The position numbers and the translations under genes were made by a program. This document shows, one piece after another, positions 1-9,530 of a stretch of 64,000 nt of DNA. This DNA comes from Pseudooceanicola marinus (GTDB taxonomy: Bacteria > Pseudomonadota > Alphaproteobacteria > Rhodobacterales > Rhodobacteraceae). The stretch covers positions 248,001 to 312,000 of the forward strand of contig NZ_JAIVMC010000004.1 in assembly GCF_020177265.1 (NCBI RefSeq), read 5' to 3'. The notes below the pieces were generated by a model. That model did no database searches, had not been told where the DNA came from, and saw only the letters and a list, made by a program, of their open reading frames with translations. The number at the start of each line of letters is the position of its first letter. Position 1 is the stretch's first letter.

Positions 1-448
1 TGTCGGGCATATGCGCCCGGTCGGTCATGATGACGAAGGTCAGGTCGTCGGGGAGGTGCTCGGCCACGGCGGCGATCACCGGCACGAAGGTTGTGTCGAG
101 GAACAGCAGTTTGTCCTCGGCGTGGTTGACGATGTAGATTAGCTGCTCGGCCGAGAGGCGGGGGTTAATCGTGTGACAGATCGCGCCGATGCCGCCCACG
201 GCGTAGTAGAGCTCGAAATGGCGGTAGCCGTTCCAGGCCAGGGTCGCCACGCGGTCGCCGATCTGCACGCCCCGGCGGCGCAGCCCGTGCGCCAGCTGCG
301 CGATGCGGGCGCCGGCCTCGGGGTAGGTGTAGGAATGGATGTCCCCCTCGGTCCGGACCGAGGTGATGCCCGCCTTGCGGTGCGCGTTCATGCCGTATTC
401 AAGAATATTCGACACCAGCAGCGGCCGGTGCATCATCATGCCTTCCAT
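1..448 (-). CDS. AMP-forming acyl-CoA ligase, N-terminal part (cut by window edge)
   Basis: The first 149 residues of an AMP-dependent acyl-CoA synthetase (fatty-acid or methylmercaptopropionate ligase type); the rest lies beyond base 1. The ATG at 448 begins MEGMMMHRPLLV and follows a strong GGGAGGAG ribosome site. The N-terminus, with the run VQIGDRVATLAWN followed by a stretch ending AICHTINPRL, is typical of the ANL-superfamily N-domain, and the start resembles DmdB-like ligases. The family forms acyl-AMP and then acyl-CoA in the cytoplasm. The ATP-binding SGTTG loop is off-window, so the substrate cannot be judged. It is divergent from the quinone-reductase-type gene, and a hairpin (459-478) overlaps its ribosome site. 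Confidence 0.85.
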   Translation of the reverse strand, partial: MEGMMMHRPLLVSNILEYGMNAHRKAGITSVRTEGDIHSYTYPEAGARIAQLAHGLRRRGVQIGDRVATLAWNGYRHFELYYAVGGIGAICHTINPRLSAEQLIYIVNHAEDKLLFLDTTFVPVIAAVAEHLPDDLTFVIMTDRAHMPD

Positions 449-458
449 GGCGGTTCTC

Positions 459-478
459 CTCCCAGAACTATCTGGGAG
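459..478 (-). promoter_or_regulatory. Inverted repeat that can sequester a Shine-Dalgarno site
   Basis: Perfect 8-bp arms CTCCCAGA and TCTGGGAG with a 4-nt loop. On the ligase mRNA the 3' arm contains most of the GGGAGGAG ribosome site, about 10 nt before the ATG at 448. A folded leader would hide that site, so this may be a translational control hairpin; it could also be a DNA operator. What is seen is the repeat and its position; the function is inferred. Confidence 0.5.
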
Positions 479-525
479 AAATGTAACCTCGCGCCGGGGC
501 GCCCCCAAGGGCGACGCAGCGTCTG

Positions 526-540
526 CGGAATATTTTTCCG
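526..540. promoter_or_regulatory. Candidate operator, CGGAA-N5-TTCCG, copy 1
   Basis: The 15-bp palindrome CGGAATATTTTTCCG lies in the divergent promoter between the partial ligase and the quinone-reductase-type gene. It differs at one base from the palindrome at 6823-6837 in the other divergent promoter of this locus. A second, everted pair (TTCCG-N5-CGGAA, 547-561) follows directly, so four half-sites repeat every 10-11 bp. Size and shape fit IclR-family operators, and an iclR-type gene lies at 1825-2643. Confidence 0.55.
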
Positions 541-715
541 TTTTAATTCCGCCCGTCGGAAATGCCGGGCGGTTTGCTGCGTTGCGGCGCCGGTTTTCGG
601 TGAATCTCCGCGCATTCCGTAGCGTTTTCAATGCCATATCCGGGCGCCTGGCCTAGTCTTGCGGCAGAAGCCCCGCGCGGGAGACGCGAGGCGCGAATCG
701 CAAGGGAGGCGCGAC

Positions 716-1684
716 GTGAAAGCCATCGTCTGTCATGAATTCGGACCGTTGGACGACCTGGCCTGGGAGGAGGTCGCCGACCCGCGGCCCGGCCCCGGCG
801 AGGTGCTGATCCGCACCGAGGCGGCGGGGGTGAACTACCCCGACGGCCTGCTGGTCCAGGGCCTCTACCAGGTGAAGCCCGAGCGCCCCTTTTCCCCGGG
901 GATGGAGGTCGCGGGAGAGATCGAGAGCGTCGGCGAGGGCGTCACCGGCCTGGCGCCGGGCGACCGGGTGCTGGCGGCGGTGCAGATGGGCGGCTACGCG
1001 GAAAAGGCGGTTTGCCCCGCCGCGCGCTGCATGCCCCTGCCCGAGGGGATGGACGCGGCGGAGGCCTGCGCCCTGCTGGTGGCCTATGGCACCTCGCACC
1101 ATGCGCTGAAACAGCGCGGGGCGCTGGCGGCGGGGGACTGGCTGGTGGTCTTCGGCGCGGCCGGCGCCACCGGGATCGCGGCGGTGCAGATCGGCAAGGT
1201 CATGGGCGCAAAGGTGATCGCCGTCTGCTCCACCGAGGAAAAGCGTGCCATCGCGCTGGAGAACGGGGCCGACCACGCCATCGGCTATGACGATCTGAAG
1301 GCTGAGGTGAAGGCGCTGACCGACGGCCATGGCGCCGATGTGGTCTACGATCCAGTCGGTGGCGCTGCTTTCGACGCGGCTGCGCGGTTCATGGCGCGCA
1401 ACGGGCGGCTGCTGGTGATCGGCTTTGCCAGTGGCGAGATCCCGCAGTTCCCGGTGAACCTGGCGCTGGTGAAGGAATATGCGGTGGTCGGCGTCTTCTG
1501 GGGCAACTGGACCCGGGCCGAGCCGGAGGCCTATCGCGCCAATATGGCCGAGTTGCTGGAGTGGTATGCCGAAGGCCGGGTAAAACCGCTGATCGAGGGG
1601 CGTTACCCGATGGCCGATGCGGCAAGCGTGCTGAGCCGGGTGCTGGGCCGCGGCGCCACGGGAAAGATCGCGCTGGTGCCCTGA
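716..1684 (+). CDS. NADPH:quinone oxidoreductase family protein (MDR, zinc-independent)
   Basis: A 322-residue medium-chain dehydrogenase/reductase of the QOR type. An N-terminal GroES-like domain is followed by a Rossmann domain with a nucleotide-binding stretch at about residues 144-160 (VVFGAAGATGIAAVQIGK). No structural-zinc cysteine cluster is visible, as expected for QOR. Such enzymes reduce quinones or, as in the AcuI/enoyl reductase branch, the double bond of an enoyl-CoA. The GTG at 716, seven bases after GGGAGG, is preferred over upstream in-frame starts that lack a ribosome site. It is divergent from an acyl-CoA ligase and shares the CGGAA operator region, so an enoyl-CoA reductase role is plausible but inferred. 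Confidence 0.85.
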   Translation: MKAIVCHEFGPLDDLAWEEVADPRPGPGEVLIRTEAAGVNYPDGLLVQGLYQVKPERPFSPGMEVAGEIESVGEGVTGLAPGDRVLAAVQMGGYAEKAVCPAARCMPLPEGMDAAEACALLVAYGTSHHALKQRGALAAGDWLVVFGAAGATGIAAVQIGKVMGAKVIAVCSTEEKRAIALENGADHAIGYDDLKAEVKALTDGHGADVVYDPVGGAAFDAAARFMARNGRLLVIGFASGEIPQFPVNLALVKEYAVVGVFWGNWTRAEPEAYRANMAELLEWYAEGRVKPLIEGRYPMADAASVLSRVLGRGATGKIALVP

Positions 1685-1718
1685 AAGGGGGCGCGGGGGG
1701 ATCGGCCTGGCGGCCGAT

Positions 1719-1760
1719 GCCTCCGGCGGGAGTATTTTGGGCAATCGGATAAGAGCAGGG
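1719..1760 (+). repeat. Intergenic GGAGTATTT repeat, copy 1
   Basis: The core CCTCCGGCGGGAGTATTTT is followed by a run ending AAGAGCAGGG, between the convergent quinone-reductase-type and iclR-type genes. It begins about 35 bp after the stop at 1684. This is the shorter form, without long GC hairpins directly before the core. Confidence 0.75.
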
Positions 1761-1824
1761 TCACGCGGGACGCGCGTTTATGAAACAGTCGCGAGACAGG
1801 CGCCTGGTGCCGGGCGCAGCGCGC

Positions 1825-2643
1825 TCAGTACCCCGTGCGGCTGACCATGCGGGACAGGTCGACCAGTTTCGGGCCCAGTTCATGCTCCAGCCGGTCGCGG
1901 GTCAACGAGAAGGCGTAGCCGCCCAGGTTGAAGGCCAGCATCGGCGTGTCGGGCTGGGGTGAGCGGTAGGGGACCGAAACCGCGTGCACGTCGCGCTGCC
2001 ATTCGCCGAAGTTGGCGTAGAAGCCCTTGCGGGCGATCTGGTCCTGGGCGTCCTCGATGCCGCGCAGCACCTCGGTCAGCTTGTCGCCCTCGTAGCGGTC
2101 GCGGATGCGGTCGAGAATCTCGGCCCGTTCGGCCTCGTGGGTGCCCGCGATATAAGCCCGGCCCATGGCCGAGCGCGCCAGAGAGATGCGCGAGCCGACG
2201 TTGAGTTGCAGCGAGATCACCCCTTCGGAGCGCGCCGCGGCGATATAGGTGACCGCCATGTCGTCGCGCCCGCCCAGGGCTACAAGCACCCCGTCACCGC
2301 AATCATCGGCCAGTTTCTGCATGTAGACCTGCGCCGTTTCGCGCACCTGCATGCCAGCCAGGCAGGCATAGCCCAGCGACAGCACCGGCAGGCCCATGCG
2401 GTAGCGGCCCGTGCCCTCGTCATAGACCAGGTAGCCGGATTTCAGCAGGGTGAAGGTCAGCCGCGACACGGTGGAATTGGGCAAGCCGGTGCGTTCGGCC
2501 AGTTCGGAATTGCCCAGCCCCGCCTTGTCCGCCGGGCGGAAGGCCTTGAGAATTTCCAGACCCCGGTAGAGCGCCGTTACGAACTGGCGGTCGCCATCGC
2601 CCTTCTCTGCCTCGGTCCCCGTCTCGCTTACCCGTTTCCGCAT
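1825..2643 (-). CDS. IclR family transcriptional regulator
   Basis: 272 residues. A winged helix-turn-helix at about residues 20-85 includes the recognition stretch LAERTGLPNSTVSRLTFTL and is followed by the IclR effector-binding (GAF-like) domain, with GYACLAGMQVRETAQ and MGRAYIAG. The family binds palindromic operators as dimers or tetramers and senses small carboxylic acids or aromatics. It is the last gene of a same-strand run (ligase, SDR, ligase, iclR) with an 80-bp gap before it. That gap holds a possible promoter (TTGACC) but no CGGAA palindrome. It is the natural candidate to read the palindromes at 526 and 6823. The ligand is unknown. Confidence 0.93.
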   Translation of the reverse strand: MRKRVSETGTEAEKGDGDRQFVTALYRGLEILKAFRPADKAGLGNSELAERTGLPNSTVSRLTFTLLKSGYLVYDEGTGRYRMGLPVLSLGYACLAGMQVRETAQVYMQKLADDCGDGVLVALGGRDDMAVTYIAAARSEGVISLQLNVGSRISLARSAMGRAYIAGTHEAERAEILDRIRDRYEGDKLTEVLRGIEDAQDQIARKGFYANFGEWQRDVHAVSVPYRSPQPDTPMLAFNLGGYAFSLTRDRLEHELGPKLVDLSRMVSRTGY

Positions 2644-2723
2644 GTACTCATATCCCCGATGCGCGTCTCGACGCAGCTACAAAGCGGCAGCCGGAGGGTC
2701 AAGGCACCCCGCCTGCCGCATGG

Positions 2724-4403
2724 TCACGTGACCGGCGCGCTGTCCCGGCGCGCCTCTTTTTCCGCCAGTTCCCGCCACAGCACCTTGCCGGATGCGGACT
2801 TCGGCAGGCTGTCCACGAAATCCACGGATTTCGGGCATTTATAGGCCGCCATCTGGCTCCGGCACCAGTCGATCACCCGGGCTTCGCTGAGGTTCTCGGC
2901 GCCCGCCCGTGGCACGGCCAGGGCCTTCACCGTCTCGCCACGGCGCGGATCGGGCGTGCCGATGATGCAGACCTCGGCCAGGTCCGGGTGGCCGTGCATC
3001 AGGGCCTCGACCTCCGCCGGCCAGACCTTGAAGCCCGAGGCGTTGATCATCCGTTTCACCCGGTCGACCATGAAGAAGTAGCCCTCTTCGTCATGATAGC
3101 CCAGATCGCCTGTGCGGAAGAAGCGTTTGCCGTCCCGCTCGATGAAGGCCGCCGCGGTCTCTTCGGGGCGGTTCCAGTAGCCGCGGAAGACCTGCGGCGC
3201 ATGAGTGATGATCTCGCCCGTTTCGCCGGGGGGCAGTTCCTCCAGCGTGTCGGGGTCGATCACCCGGCTGTCGACGCCCATCACCGGGATCCCCAGGCAT
3301 TGTCGTTTCGGCCGGTGGGTGGGATTGATGTGGGTGCCGGCCATGGTTTCCGACAACCCGTAGCCCTCGATATAGTCGAGCCCGGTCAGCGCGTGCAGCT
3401 TCGCCGCCACCGCCTCGGGCATGGCCGCGCCGCCGCCGCCTATGCCGCGCAGAGAGGTCAGGTCGTAGTCCGAGAGGTTCGGCACCTGCAACAGGTCGAT
3501 AGCCATGGTCGCGATCGAGCGCCAGCGGGTCACCCGGTGTCGGTCGATCAGAGCACAGGCGGCCTCGCGGTCCCAGCGGGACATCAGCACGATCTCCTGG
3601 CCGTTCAGGATCGGGATCGACATGCCGTTCTGCATCCCCGTCACATGGAACAGCGGCAGGGTGGTCAGATGCACCTCGTCCTCTTCCTCGGATGGGTTCC
3701 AGGCGGCGCCGCCGTGGATCGTGGCCTGAACCGAGGCATGGGTATGCACGCAGCCCTTGGGGTGGCCGGTGGTGCCCGAGGAATAGGGGATCACCGCCAG
3801 ATCCTCGGCCCCGGCGGTGATCGGCCCGGGGGCGTGACCGGCGGCCAGGGCCGCGCGGAAGGGCAGGGTGCCGGGGCCGCGCGCGCGCGTGTCGCTGTGC
3901 CCGCACAGCGTGTCGTGCAGGGGGATGTCGTGGTCGGGTTCGGCCATATCGGCATAGGCGGCGGCCAGGATGTGATCCAGCAGCCCGGCTTCGGCCAGGG
4001 GCTGCACATGGGCCAGCAGTTCAGTGCCGCAGATCGCCACCCGGGCGCCGGTGTCGCGGGCCAGGTGTTCCAGCTCGGCCTGGCGGTTCATCGGGTTCAC
4101 CGGGATCACGGCGGCATCGGCGCGCAGGGTGGCGTAGTAGGCGATGACGTATTGCGGCGCGTTCTGCATGTAGAGCAGGACACGGTCGCCTTTCACCACC
4201 CCATGGGCCTGAAGCCAGCCGGCCAGGCGTTGGACGGCGTCGTTCAGCTCGGCATAGCTCAGGCCGTGGCCGTGGTAGCTCAGCGCGGTCTGATCGGGCA
4301 CGCGGGCGGCAGATCGTTCCAGGTTCAGGGCCACCGACTCCTGCGGCAGCGGGAAATCCATCGGCAGATCGGGAGGCCAGTGGGCGTGGTGGCGCGTCGT
4401 CAT
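2724..4403 (-). CDS. AMP-dependent acyl-CoA synthetase (long-chain fatty-acid ligase type)
   Basis: 559 residues, full length for the ANL superfamily. The ATP/AMP loop YSSGTTGHPKG lies at about 207-217. It is followed by a GYGLSET motif, the hinge-region aspartate in FFRTGDLGY, the VKRMINASGFKVWPAEVE core motif, and the C-terminal catalytic lysine in PKSASGKVLWRE. It should activate a carboxylic acid to its CoA thioester in the cytoplasm. Its start overlaps the stop of the SDR gene upstream by 4 nt (ATGA), so translation is coupled. The substrate cannot be read from sequence. The locus has two complete ligases of different subtypes, suggesting successive or alternative acids. Confidence 0.92.
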   Translation of the reverse strand: MTTRHHAHWPPDLPMDFPLPQESVALNLERSAARVPDQTALSYHGHGLSYAELNDAVQRLAGWLQAHGVVKGDRVLLYMQNAPQYVIAYYATLRADAAVIPVNPMNRQAELEHLARDTGARVAICGTELLAHVQPLAEAGLLDHILAAAYADMAEPDHDIPLHDTLCGHSDTRARGPGTLPFRAALAAGHAPGPITAGAEDLAVIPYSSGTTGHPKGCVHTHASVQATIHGGAAWNPSEEEDEVHLTTLPLFHVTGMQNGMSIPILNGQEIVLMSRWDREAACALIDRHRVTRWRSIATMAIDLLQVPNLSDYDLTSLRGIGGGGAAMPEAVAAKLHALTGLDYIEGYGLSETMAGTHINPTHRPKRQCLGIPVMGVDSRVIDPDTLEELPPGETGEIITHAPQVFRGYWNRPEETAAAFIERDGKRFFRTGDLGYHDEEGYFFMVDRVKRMINASGFKVWPAEVEALMHGHPDLAEVCIIGTPDPRRGETVKALAVPRAGAENLSEARVIDWCRSQMAAYKCPKSVDFVDSLPKSASGKVLWRELAEKEARRDSAPVT

Positions 4404-5182
4404 ACCTTCATCCCCGGCAGGTTCAGCGAGGCGGTATTGCCGCCATCCACCGGCAGGGCCTGCCCGGTGATGAAGGAGGCGTCGTCGGAGGCGAGGAAGG
4501 CGATGGCCGCCGCAATCTCTTCGGGGTGGCCATAGCGGCGCAGCTCGGCCCGGGCGCCGAGGCGGTCTTCCTTGCCGTGCTCGCGGGCGTAGTCGAAGAC
4601 GGGGGCGGTCATGCCGGTTTCGATCAGCCCGGGGCAGACGGCGTTGACGCGCACCCCGTACTGGCCCAGGTCACAGGCCGCCGTCATGGTCAGCGAGATC
4701 ACCCCGGCCTTGGAGGCGGAGTAGGCATTGCCCCCGGCGCCGGATCGGATCCCCGCCACCGAGGCGGTGTTGACCACGGCGCCGGTGCCCTGCGCCTGCA
4801 TAACCTTGCCCACATGCTTCAGCATCATCGCCGCACCGATCAGGTTGACCCCCAGGGTGCGTTCCCAGGTGGCCTTGTCCGTCTCGGTGATGGGCGAGCG
4901 ATCGCAGATGATGCCGGCGTTGTTGGCCAGCGCGTCGATGCGGCCGAAGTGGGCCTGGGCAAAGGCCACGGCCTCGGCCACCTGGGCCTCGTCCGAGACA
5001 TCGCAAGTGCGGGTCAGGTGGTCGCCTTCGGGGGTAGCTGCCTCAAGGGCTTCGGCGTTGCGGTCCAGCAGCAGGACACGGGCACCTTCCTCGGCCAGGC
5101 GTGCGGCGGTGGCGCGCCCAATGCCCGAGGCGGCCCCGGTGACGATGGCATATTTGCCGTCAAAACGTGTGATCGCGGGCAT
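4400..5182 (-). CDS. SDR family NAD(P)-dependent oxidoreductase
   Basis: 260 residues, a classical short-chain dehydrogenase. The cofactor motif TGAASGIG is at 15-22, NNAG at 87-90, the catalytic serine near 141, and YxxxK at 154-158 (YSASK). Asp-40 after the second strand favours NAD over NADP. It probably oxidises or reduces a hydroxy- or keto-acyl intermediate made by the flanking acyl-CoA enzymes; this role is inferred. The gene follows the 517-residue ligase by 3 nt and overlaps the downstream ligase by 4 nt, so the three form one transcription unit. Confidence 0.93.
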   Translation of the reverse strand: MPAITRFDGKYAIVTGAASGIGRATAARLAEEGARVLLLDRNAEALEAATPEGDHLTRTCDVSDEAQVAEAVAFAQAHFGRIDALANNAGIICDRSPITETDKATWERTLGVNLIGAAMMLKHVGKVMQAQGTGAVVNTASVAGIRSGAGGNAYSASKAGVISLTMTAACDLGQYGVRVNAVCPGLIETGMTAPVFDYAREHGKEDRLGARAELRRYGHPEEIAAAIAFLASDDASFITGQALPVDGGNTASLNLPGMKV

Positions 5183-5185
5183 GGC

Positions 5186-6739
5186 TCAGAAGACCTCCTC
5201 TGCCGTCTTCACCGCGTCCCAGTAGGGCACGCGCAGCTCTCGCTTCAGGATCTTGCCGATCTCGGAGCGGGGCAGGTGGTCGCGGAATTCGACCTCGGAA
5301 ATGCGTTGCAGCTTGCCAAGGCGGGCGTTGGCCCAGGTGCGGATTTCTTCCGGATCGAGGCTACCCTCGGGCACCACCAGGGCCAGGGGCGTTTCGCCCC
5401 AGTCCTCGGACGGCACGGCGATCACCGCCACATCGGCCACCGCCGGGTGGTGGCGCAACACGGCCTCCAGATCGGCGGCATAGACGTTGAAGCCGCCGGA
5501 AATGATCATGTCCTTGCGGCGGTCCATCAGGTGCAGGAAGCCGTCCTCGTCGATCCGGCCCATGTCGCCGGTGCGGATGAAATCGCGGCCCTCGGCGTCG
5601 CGCCACAGCAGTTCGGCGGTCTTGTCAGGCAGGTTCAGGTAGCCCGGCGTCATGGAACCCGAACGGCCCACGATCTCACCGAAATCGCCGGGGGGCAGCT
5701 CGCGGCCCTCTTCGTCGATGATCTTGACCTCGTTGCCGTCGGGGACGATCCCGGCGGTGTCCCATTTGTCGGGGTGCGCGGCGCAATCCAGCACCGTGGT
5801 CACGCCGCCCTCGGTCATGCCGTAGAATTCCACCAGGTTGCCGGGCCAGCGGGTCATCACCTGCTTGATCAGCACGCCGGGCAGGGGGGCGGAGGTGGAG
5901 AATTTGCACTGGAAGGCCGACAGGTCGAAGTCGTCGAACTGCTCTTCCTTCATCAGGCGCATGTACTGGACCGGGACCAGCATGGCGTGGGTGGCGCGGT
6001 GGCGCGCCGCCAGATCGAGGAAGCCCAGCGTGTCGAACTTGGCCATGGACACCACGTGCCCGCCGCCCACCAGGCCTGACAGGACGGCGACCAGGGTGGT
6101 GTTGGAATAAAGTGGGGTCGACATGATCTGCACCGCCTCGGTGTCCAGCCCGAAGACGGTGAAACGCCCGAACTGCCGCGACCGGAAGCTATGGTCGTGC
6201 TGGATGCCCTTGGGGGTGCCGGTGGTGCCCGAGGAATAGATGATGTCGAACAGATCGTCCGGGGTCACGTCGCGGGGCGCGGCCTCGGGGCCCTCGGCCC
6301 AGGTAGCCAGATCCTCCAGCGCCACGACCTCGGCGCCCAGGGTGGCGGCCCGGCCTGCCTGGGGGGCCGAGGCAAAGAGCAGCTCCGCCTCGCAATCGGC
6401 ACGCATCTTCGCCAGCGCCTCGTCCGAGGCAGAGAAGGGCAGCGGCACCATGCAGGCCCCCGCCGACAGGACGCCCGCATAAAGCGCCAGGTGCGCGACG
6501 GAGTTCTCCGACAGCGAGGCGACGCGATGACCCGGCCCTATGCCGTGCTCGGCCAGCCGCCCGGCGATCCGCGCGGCCAGCGCGGCGAAGTCGGCCCAAC
6601 TCATCGTGCCGGTCTCGTCGGTCACCGCCGGGCGGTCGCCCAGGCGGGCGCCGTTCTCCGCGATCACCTTGCCGAAGGTCACGAATATCTCGTCCGGTAC
6701 CTGCGCCGCGCGCAGCCGGACCTCTGTCATGTCGGTCAT
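5186..6739 (-). CDS. AMP-dependent acyl-CoA synthetase (class I adenylate-forming ligase)
   Basis: 517 residues. The ATP loop YSSGTTGTPKG is at 168-178; FYGMTEGG, the IRTGDMGRIDEDG hinge motif, DRRKDMIISGGFNVYAADLE and the C-terminal lysine in RSEIGKILKRE follow. The ATG at 6739 is chosen because GGAGGAGGGG lies just before it; a longer in-frame reading lacks a ribosome site. It is the first gene of the ligase-SDR-ligase(-iclR) unit. Its promoter region contains the CGGAA palindrome at 6823-6837 and is shared with the divergent acyl-CoA dehydrogenase. The substrate is unknown. Confidence 0.92.
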   Translation of the reverse strand: MTDMTEVRLRAAQVPDEIFVTFGKVIAENGARLGDRPAVTDETGTMSWADFAALAARIAGRLAEHGIGPGHRVASLSENSVAHLALYAGVLSAGACMVPLPFSASDEALAKMRADCEAELLFASAPQAGRAATLGAEVVALEDLATWAEGPEAAPRDVTPDDLFDIIYSSGTTGTPKGIQHDHSFRSRQFGRFTVFGLDTEAVQIMSTPLYSNTTLVAVLSGLVGGGHVVSMAKFDTLGFLDLAARHRATHAMLVPVQYMRLMKEEQFDDFDLSAFQCKFSTSAPLPGVLIKQVMTRWPGNLVEFYGMTEGGVTTVLDCAAHPDKWDTAGIVPDGNEVKIIDEEGRELPPGDFGEIVGRSGSMTPGYLNLPDKTAELLWRDAEGRDFIRTGDMGRIDEDGFLHLMDRRKDMIISGGFNVYAADLEAVLRHHPAVADVAVIAVPSEDWGETPLALVVPEGSLDPEEIRTWANARLGKLQRISEVEFRDHLPRSEIGKILKRELRVPYWDAVKTAEEVF

Positions 6740-6822
6740 GATGGACCCCTCCTCCCCAGGAGTTCTCCTCTGATCCATGGAGACTGGCACGGGGTCAGCG
6801 CGCGCGTCAATATCCCGCATAT

Positions 6823-6837
6823 CGGAAAAGTATTCCG
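6823..6837. promoter_or_regulatory. Candidate operator, CGGAA-N5-TTCCG, copy 2
   Basis: The palindrome CGGAA-AAGTA-TTCCG lies 84 bp upstream of the ligase start at 6739 and 60 bp upstream of the acyl-CoA dehydrogenase start at 6897. Read on the minus strand it matches copy 1 (526-540) at 14 of 15 bases, and the preceding TG is also conserved. A shared regulator for both divergent promoters is inferred. Confidence 0.55.
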
Positions 6838-6896
6838 CAACTTGACGGGCGGGGGCGGGCCGGGCATCAAGGAGGGCAAGAGTGGAGGAGACAAAG

Positions 6897-8117
<1,221 letters not shown>

Positions 8118-8138
8118 GCGCCCGGCCCGGATGGGGGT

Positions 8139-8207
8139 GGGGGCTCTGCCCCCGTCGCGCGGGGCGCGACTCCCCCGGAGTATTTCGGACGACGTGAAGC
8201 AGGGGGC
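8139..8207 (+). repeat. Intergenic GGAGTATTT repeat, copy 2 (full form)
   Basis: The full architecture is present: hairpin GGGGGC-TCT-GCCCCC (8139-8153), hairpin GTCGCG/CGCGAC (8154-8170), then the core CCCCCGGAGTATTT and a tail ending GTGAAGCAGGGG. It starts 22 bp after the acyl-CoA dehydrogenase stop. Confidence 0.8.
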
Positions 8208-8399
8208 GGGGCGCGCAAGGCCGGGGCGCGCGCCCTTTGACGCAGGGGCGGGGCGGCCTCTGGCCAAAGGAGGGCACGCCGGGACCGGGACGGGGCGGTT
8301 TTGCGCGCGTTAGCGTTCTCATCTCCGTGCCGGGCGGAAAAGCCGTTTTTCCCTTGCGGGGGATGTGGAATAACGCTGGCGAAGCCCAAGGAGTTTTCC

Positions 8400-9341
8400 A
8401 TGCCCGCCATTGATCCCGCCCGCCTTCCCGCCGACCTTTTCCCCGTCATCGATGCGCTCTGCGCCACCGGCGCCGCCGTCGCGCGCATTGTCGCGCGTGG
8501 ACCCCTGGGCCAAGCCCTGGGCGCGGGCGTGGGGGAGAACAGCGACGGCGACCAGCAGAAGGCGCTGGACGTGCTGGCCGATGAGATGTTCGAGGCGGCG
8601 CTGCGCGAGGCCGGGGTGAAATACTATGCCTCCGAGGAGCAGGAAGAGGTGCTGAGCCTCAACGCCTCCGGGCGCTACGCCGTGGCCGCCGATCCCTTGG
8701 ATGGCTCGTCCAACATCGACGTCAACGTGACCATCGGCACCATTTTTTCGGTCTTCGAGGCGAAGGAGGACGCGAACGAGAGCTTCCTGCGGCCTGCGTC
8801 GGAGCAAGTGGCGGCGGGCTACATCGCCTATGGGCCGCAATGCCTGCTGGCGCTGACATGGGGTGAGGGCACCCTGCTTTACGTGCTGGATCCCGAAACC
8901 GGCGCCTTTGCCCTGGCCGACGAGAAGATGGCTCTGCCCAAGGCTGCGAAGGAGTTCTCGATCAACAGCTCCAACCGCCGCCACTGGACGGCGCCGGTGC
9001 GCGCCTATGTCGAGGAGAACGAGGCGGGCAAGACCGGTGCCAAGGGCAAGGACATGAACTTCCGCTGGGTCGGGTCCCTGGTGGCGGAAACGCACCGCAT
9101 CCTGACCCGGGGCGGCACCTTCCTCTACCCGTCTGACGCGCGCCCGGGCTATGAAAACGGCCGGTTGCGCATGGTCTACGAGGTGGCGCCCATGGCCTTC
9201 CTTGTCGAACAGGCGGGCGGGCTGGCCACCGATGGTGTGGCTCCGATCCTGTCGCTGACGGCCGAACAGCTGCACGAGCGCCGCCCCTTCGTCTTCGGCT
9301 CTGCCGAAGAGGTGGAGCGCATCGCGGCGTTGCACGGCTGA
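8400..9341 (+). CDS. fbp: Class I fructose-1,6-bisphosphatase
   Basis: 313 residues. The metal-binding motif DPLDGSSNIDVN (about residues 98-109) is diagnostic of class I enzymes, and the C-terminal half contains FRWVGSLVAETHRIL and the sugar-phosphate-site stretch GGTFLYPSDAR. It hydrolyses fructose 1,6-bisphosphate to fructose 6-phosphate for gluconeogenesis and, where present, the Calvin cycle. The ATG at 8400 follows AAGGAG. rpe lies downstream after a repeat element. No cbb gene is in the window, so a link to CO2 fixation is not shown. Confidence 0.96.
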   Translation: MPAIDPARLPADLFPVIDALCATGAAVARIVARGPLGQALGAGVGENSDGDQQKALDVLADEMFEAALREAGVKYYASEEQEEVLSLNASGRYAVAADPLDGSSNIDVNVTIGTIFSVFEAKEDANESFLRPASEQVAAGYIAYGPQCLLALTWGEGTLLYVLDPETGAFALADEKMALPKAAKEFSINSSNRRHWTAPVRAYVEENEAGKTGAKGKDMNFRWVGSLVAETHRILTRGGTFLYPSDARPGYENGRLRMVYEVAPMAFLVEQAGGLATDGVAPILSLTAEQLHERRPFVFGSAEEVERIAALHG

Positions 9342-9389
9342 GCCGCGGCGCAGGCGAAGGCGCCCCGCTCGCCCCCGGCGCCGCGCCCC

Positions 9390-9460
9390 TCCCATACGTT
9401 GGCCGGAAATACTCTGGGGGGAATTGAGCCCGGCACGGGCTCAAGGGGGGCAAGGCCCCC
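9390..9460 (-). repeat. Intergenic GGAGTATTT repeat, copy 3 (full form)
   Basis: Read on the minus strand: hairpin GGGGGC-CTT-GCCCCC, then a 9-bp hairpin (arms at 9424-9432 and 9436-9444), then the core AGAGTATTTCCGG and the tail CCAACGTATGG. It lies between fbp and rpe. Its core and tail are nearly identical to those of copy 6 at 22085. Confidence 0.78.
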
Positions 9461-9530
9461 ACGCCCTTTGGCTTCCCATACGGCTCGGGCGGCGCTATAG
9501 GGGCGCCAGACCCAGCAGGAGGCCCGCCCC

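Noticed and set aside
4526-6079. Long open readings on the plus strand (over 500 codons) across the SDR and ligase genes.
   Set aside because: They are antisense shadows of well-supported genes; the minus-strand proteins carry complete family motifs, and the plus-strand readings are His/Gly/Gln-rich without domains.
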